A stretch of 64,000 bases of DNA from Bryum argenteum. Its lineage: Eukaryota > Streptophyta > Bryopsida > Bryales > Bryaceae. Location of the stretch: contig CM073322.1 of NCBI GenBank assembly GCA_037043015.1, forward strand, positions 24,146,364 to 24,210,363. The letters run 5' to 3'. Under the pieces are notes generated by a model, which worked only from the letters and a program-made list of their open reading frames with translations, was not told the DNA's origin and ran no database searches. Below are positions 60,216 to 64,000 of this stretch, piece after piece. The translations under genes and the position numbers were made by a program. Each line of letters opens with the position of its first letter. Within the stretch, counting starts at the first letter, position 1.

Positions 60216-61567
60216 TAGCTCCAACAAGACGAAACAATGAGAAAAAAGTAAGAAGGCCTTTATTACACTTATCAAATCTATTTACATAGTAAAATTTGAT
60301 GGATAGGCCCATGCTTGGAAAGATCTCAACTCTCAACCTTCAAATCTTTAGTTTGTGGCTCATCCCCAAGCTTCATATTCTAGTTCATTTCCGCGAAAAG
60401 AGCAACTATGCGTTTTCTGACAATAAAATTCAAGCCGGCATGAACATTACGCTTTTCCACTTCGATAAGTAGGTAGAAAAGTAGGTTGAAACTACCTACA
60501 CGAGCCATTACTTTGTATCCTACCTCAGCTCTTTTTATTAGGAAATATTATGTTCATATAGTAATTCTCCTAAAATTAAAAATTACTTACTAATAGTGGG
60601 TGCATTTTTTGCGTGTATGACGTCACGTTCAGAAATTTTTAATATCATGATAATGATGGGTTGCCAAACTAGTAAAAATTGCGATTTGATTTGAAACTTC
60701 ATTGATGGAGGGTGTTTTTGAGACAAAAGGTGACCAACTTTCTAGATTTGAGACGATTCGGCATCGAATGACATTACCATCCAAAACGGCTTGTTGGTGA
60801 AATGTGCAAGTTACATGCACCTTTGACTGTTACGATCTCTCGAGTTGGTGTATTAAATTCGGGTACACACAACTGAGGTACCCAAATCTTACAGCCACAA
60901 GTACTGTACATTCAGTACTCTTCCTACTCGATCATGTATAATCAGTGATCAGGTTTGTCTGAGCTGAATTATCGCTTCTCAATAATCGAAACACATTCAT
61001 CGACGATGTGAGCTAGAGGTTTGATCAATAGATAACTTCCAGGGCAAATCCTCTCATTCATTCATTCAGGAATGGATGGTTGTTGTAATCGTGCTGCTTC
61101 TCCTGAGCCCGGCCTAATGGTGGTCGATATGAGATTCATGGTGGCCGATTGATTGATTGATGGAATGGTAGCTTGTGATCATAGCCTGATTAATTGTCAG
61201 ATTGTATCATAGTTAGTTACTTACTGCAACTGAAGGGGAAGATGATTGATTGATAGGCAGGCTGTTCCATCACAACTTGTGTAGTACTCGAGGAATCCTT
61301 ACTGGAAGAGATCATTTTCATGGTCAGACACAAGCACGCTACACAGACTCAGTTATTTCCTTTGATAATTAAAAGGGGCATTCGCACTCGGAGGTAGAAA
61401 ATGACCGGATATGACCGAAAATGTTTTGAATGGTTTCACACTTGGAGAGGGCGGGTTACCTTTTCACAACAAAGATATTGCTTGGTGCAACCACCTATTG
61501 TCGTGCACTTAGAGCATCCCCAATGGTTCCGCGCCATTGGGACGCGCTAACAGATAATGGCGAGAAC
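60216..61567. other. Intergenic; possibly more mitochondrial-derived DNA, no gene seen
   Basis: 60216-60540 may continue the mitochondrial insertion, but I recognise no gene in it. ATATCATGATAAT and GGGTTGCCAAAC at 60640-60670 are the inverse of words at 59298-59440. The remainder has no recognised feature. Confidence 0.35.
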
Positions 61568-61800
61568 CCCAATTCCGTTAAAATGGCACTTTGCCATGTG
61601 CCATTTTGTCACACTAGATCTTACATTTGTGCTCATATAAAATGATATATTCTGTAATATCACAATTTTTTTTGTAATTGTCACTCATTTTCCCAAATAT
61701 TACCTTAAAATTCTGTTACATCACATGGTTTTTGAACTACAGTTCAGAAAGTTGAGGTGTGCCATTTTACCGGAATAATGCCATTTTAACGGAATTGAGG
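61568..61800. mobile_element. MITE family M2, copy C
   Basis: 233 bp with ends CCCAATTCCGTTAAAATGGC and GCCATTTTAACGGAATTGAGG. The interior is the reverse complement of copies B and D (CACACCTCAACTTTCTGAAC on the minus strand). Confidence 0.75.
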
Positions 61801-62540
61801 TTCGAGGGACGTACCTGAGCGTGCGACAAAATGGAGGGTTTTGGCTCCAATGGAAGCTCGCTACAGAGCCCCCCAAACAGCCTTGGTGTGGTGACGTGGC
61901 GGGGCCAGGCCGGTGAGCATGCCCTCGTGGTTGGGGAGGGTGTGGCTAGGGAGGGTGGGACCTTGCATTTGTGATCTTGCTTTCTTTCTCATCACAGTCG
62001 CAGTGTCAGAGTGGCAGTGACAGAGCTGCCATCCTGACATTGACTACGCAATAGAGTGTGGAACCCTGCAATAAAAGAAAACTTGGCGTGAGCGGGGCTG
62101 CAATAGAGTGCCGCGGAAAGGTGGAGGGAGGGGTGGCGCGGCCATTGGGGTATTGTTTCAGTGCAGGCCCGTCAATTTCCGTTGGCGAGGGCCCTTTGCG
62201 CCGCTAATGGGGATGCTCTTAAGGAAAATTGAGAGAATCTATATAATTGGAAAGAGAAATGAGTGGGTTACTATTTTTCAGGGATGAGGAACAGGAAAAG
62301 ACTCACTTTCCCTATTTTTGTGGTTTTTTAAAAAAACACATAATTAAATACAATTTATAGAAGCAGTAGCCTAAAGGCGGGCACCCTAATTATGTTTGCA
62401 TGAGGTACATGCAAGGGAGGTGAGATCTTTATGAAAGAAAGGATCTTGGGTGCACGCCTTTAGGTAGGTGCCCGCTTATAGGTGGTTTCACCATATACGA
62501 TGTTTGCACATGCAAGGTAAGAAAGTAAGAAGCTCAACCA
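61801..62540. other. Intergenic DNA, GC-rich patch then repeats
   Basis: 61830-62220 is unusually GC-rich for the spacer but holds no recognisable gene. CCTAAAGGCGGGCACC at about 62370 is nearly the inverse of GGTGCACGCCTTTAGG at about 62449, an imperfect inverted repeat. Confidence 0.35.
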
Positions 62541-62543
62541 CGA

Positions 62544-62812
62544 GAGTCCATCCAACTATGGTGGGGGGTTCTTGGACCTCGTTGTATGGGTACCTCAAAG
62601 TCCTTTGGGGGATTCATACTATGTAGGGTATCTGTAAGGTACTAGTGGTTAGGCAGGAATTAGCATAGTGTTTACCGTGAGAGGGGCTAATACTCCGGCC
62701 CATTGGTGTGATGAGTGATGACCTCCGGGCATGCATACACTTAAGGATAGGTCAAACAAACACTCTATTCACGCCAGCCTCTAAATTGGTTGGAGTTTCT
62801 CTTCTTTTTAAA
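62544..62812 (+). mobile_element. SINE relative, copy 3, head missing and diverged
   Basis: Matches the SINE body from CCAACTATGGTGGGGGGTTCTTGGACCT onward through GTACCTCAAAG to TTCACGCCAGCC and GGAGTTTCTCTTC. The tRNA-like head is not recognisable and several internal segments differ. Confidence 0.6.
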
Positions 62813-63327
62813 AGGGCTCAATGATACGTGACAGGCGGCTTGAAAGTGGTTTAGCTCACTCCCCCACCTCAATTTCTACCGTCCTTAAAAGAGAATGCCC
62901 TCCTTTTCATGAAACTCGTACCTCGAAGTGCGAATGCCCCTTCAGCGATGTACCAATGTAGTTTAGCACCTTTCCCGTTGTGAAATATTTGACAAATTGT
63001 GGTCACAAGTGCCACGTGTTGCCTTTGCATTGGTTTGAAAATACAACAAGTTCTCTATCATTGAGAAATAGAGCTACTTGGCCCTTTCCATGCAAGAAGA
63101 GTTCATCGGTGATACAAGTAGGCAAAGGGCTAATTGGTTTGGTGAATCGTTATGAAGCACATGCAAGTGATTGTTTGCTCCATTCACTTGGGTCGATTAC
63201 AAGCCCAAAAGATTAAAACTTCCATGGCTTCTAAATATTTTTATTTTTTACATTGACTCTCAACATTTGAATCATGTTATGTATGATCTGTAGAGAATGC
63301 GGACTTTAAAACAGTAATTAGAAATAT
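62813..63327. other. Intergenic DNA, no gene seen
   Basis: The frame at 62980-63216 has no family resemblance. Confidence 0.4.
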
Positions 63328-63576
63328 CCCAATTCTGTTAAAATGGCGTTATGCCGCTAAAATGAAACACCTCAACTTTTTGAACTGCAATTCAAAAACC
63401 ATGTGATATAACATAATTTTAAGGTGATATTATGGAAAATGAGTGACAATATATATAGGAGTGATATTATTTTAAAAATGTGATATTACAGAATACACCA
63501 TTCCATGTGAGCACACATGTAAGATTTGGTGTGACAAGATGGCACATGGCATACTGCCATTTTAACGGAACTGAGG
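63328..63576. mobile_element. MITE family M2, copy D
   Basis: 249 bp, same orientation and layout as copy B, with ends AATTCTGTTAAAATGGC and GCCATTTTAACGGAACTGAGG, showing one or two end substitutions. Confidence 0.75.
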
Positions 63577-63751
63577 TTTAAATTCTAATAAGAATAGTTG
63601 CTGCTCAAAAACTTTGAGAACAATACCTAGAGAATTTGAAATCTGCATGGTAAAATTCTTTAAAAGACATAGTACATTCATTGCATGCTTTTCAGATCGA
63701 AACCATATCCAAAATTATATTTTCAAAATGCTTTCAGAAATGCTTCTCATA

Positions 63752-64000
63752 GATAGATAGATAGAAACTCCGGTCCTTTCTAAGGGGCTGGCGTGAATGA
63801 AGTATCCATTTGTAATGCTAATATCCCAATGGCCACCAGACAAGGGGAAATTAGAACAATACTACTTCCCCCTCTCGAGGGTGGACACTATAACTACGCT
63901 AGTTTCTAGCCTAGTTACTAGCGCCTTGAAGATACTTGACATAGTATCCTCCATAAGGGCTTTGAGGTACCCATACAACAAGGTCCAAGGACCTCCCGCA
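63752..64000 (-). mobile_element. tRNA-derived SINE, copy 4, cut by window end
   Basis: On the minus strand it reads the SINE body from CTTGGACCTTGTTGTATGGG to GGACCGGAGTTTC and ends in a clean (TCTA)n tail. Very close to copy 2, so a recent family member. The head lies beyond the window. Confidence 0.8.

Noticed and set aside
60109..60336. 75-residue minus-strand protein
   Set aside because: Its middle is the translation of the tRNA-Gly sequence, not a gene.

Overview
This window is nuclear DNA of a land plant, most likely a non-seed plant and probably a bryophyte. Supporting signs are spliced genes with GT-AG introns, plant-only families (SOG1-like NAC factor, germin-like protein, CYP98, LWD-type WD40 protein), AT-rich repeat-filled spacers and a decayed mitochondrial insertion. 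A chloroplast-targeted MurF points away from angiosperms, which generally lack this peptidoglycan ligase. Species cannot be named from the sequence alone.

Layout. 1-1970: 3' part of a SOG1-like NAC gene (+), cut by the window start. 1971-18350: a 16 kb AT-rich desert holding several transposon-like families, a (TA)n microsatellite and a 0.7 kb purine-rich tract; the only hint of coding is a weak minus-strand exon set at 12.7-13.8 kb. 18492-19431: germin-like protein (+). 20407-21231: secreted hevein plus EG45/PNP-type protein (-). 21232-27655: spacer with foldback and dispersed repeats. 27656-29975: tail-anchored UBE2J/UBC32-type E2 (+). 31536-35189: DMC1 recombinase (+), 14 exons, the last intron being a U12-type AT-AC intron. 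36349-38399: MurF (+). 39575-40183: LSM6 (-). 42025-43497: small plastid UPF0426-like protein (+). 44560-49000: a transposon cluster (PIF/Harbinger-like, CACTA-like, nested tRNA-derived SINEs, piggyBac-like MITE, and a TIR element with a minisatellite). 49829-51064: secreted dienelactone-hydrolase-like protein (+), bacterial in appearance but spliced. 52502-54549: CYP98-type P450 (+). 56487-57816: LWD1/TTG1-type WD40 protein (-). 59829-60215: mitochondrial cob fragment and trnG(GCC). 61568-64000: further MITE and SINE copies.

The genes do not form a pathway; this is an ordinary eukaryotic gene neighbourhood. Two genes concern genome maintenance (SOG1-like and DMC1), two are plastid-directed (MurF and UPF0426-like), three are secreted (germin, hevein-EG45, hydrolase) and one is phenylpropanoid (CYP98). 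The observations I rate highest are the AT-AC intron at the 3' end of DMC1, the Gln-to-His change at DMC1's ATP-sensing TNQ motif, a SINE inserted inside an older copy of the same SINE with an 11-bp target duplication, and a MITE family whose subterminal hairpin differs between copies by compensating changes. Splice sites were placed by eye from protein-family continuity and phase, so all exon coordinates are predictions.
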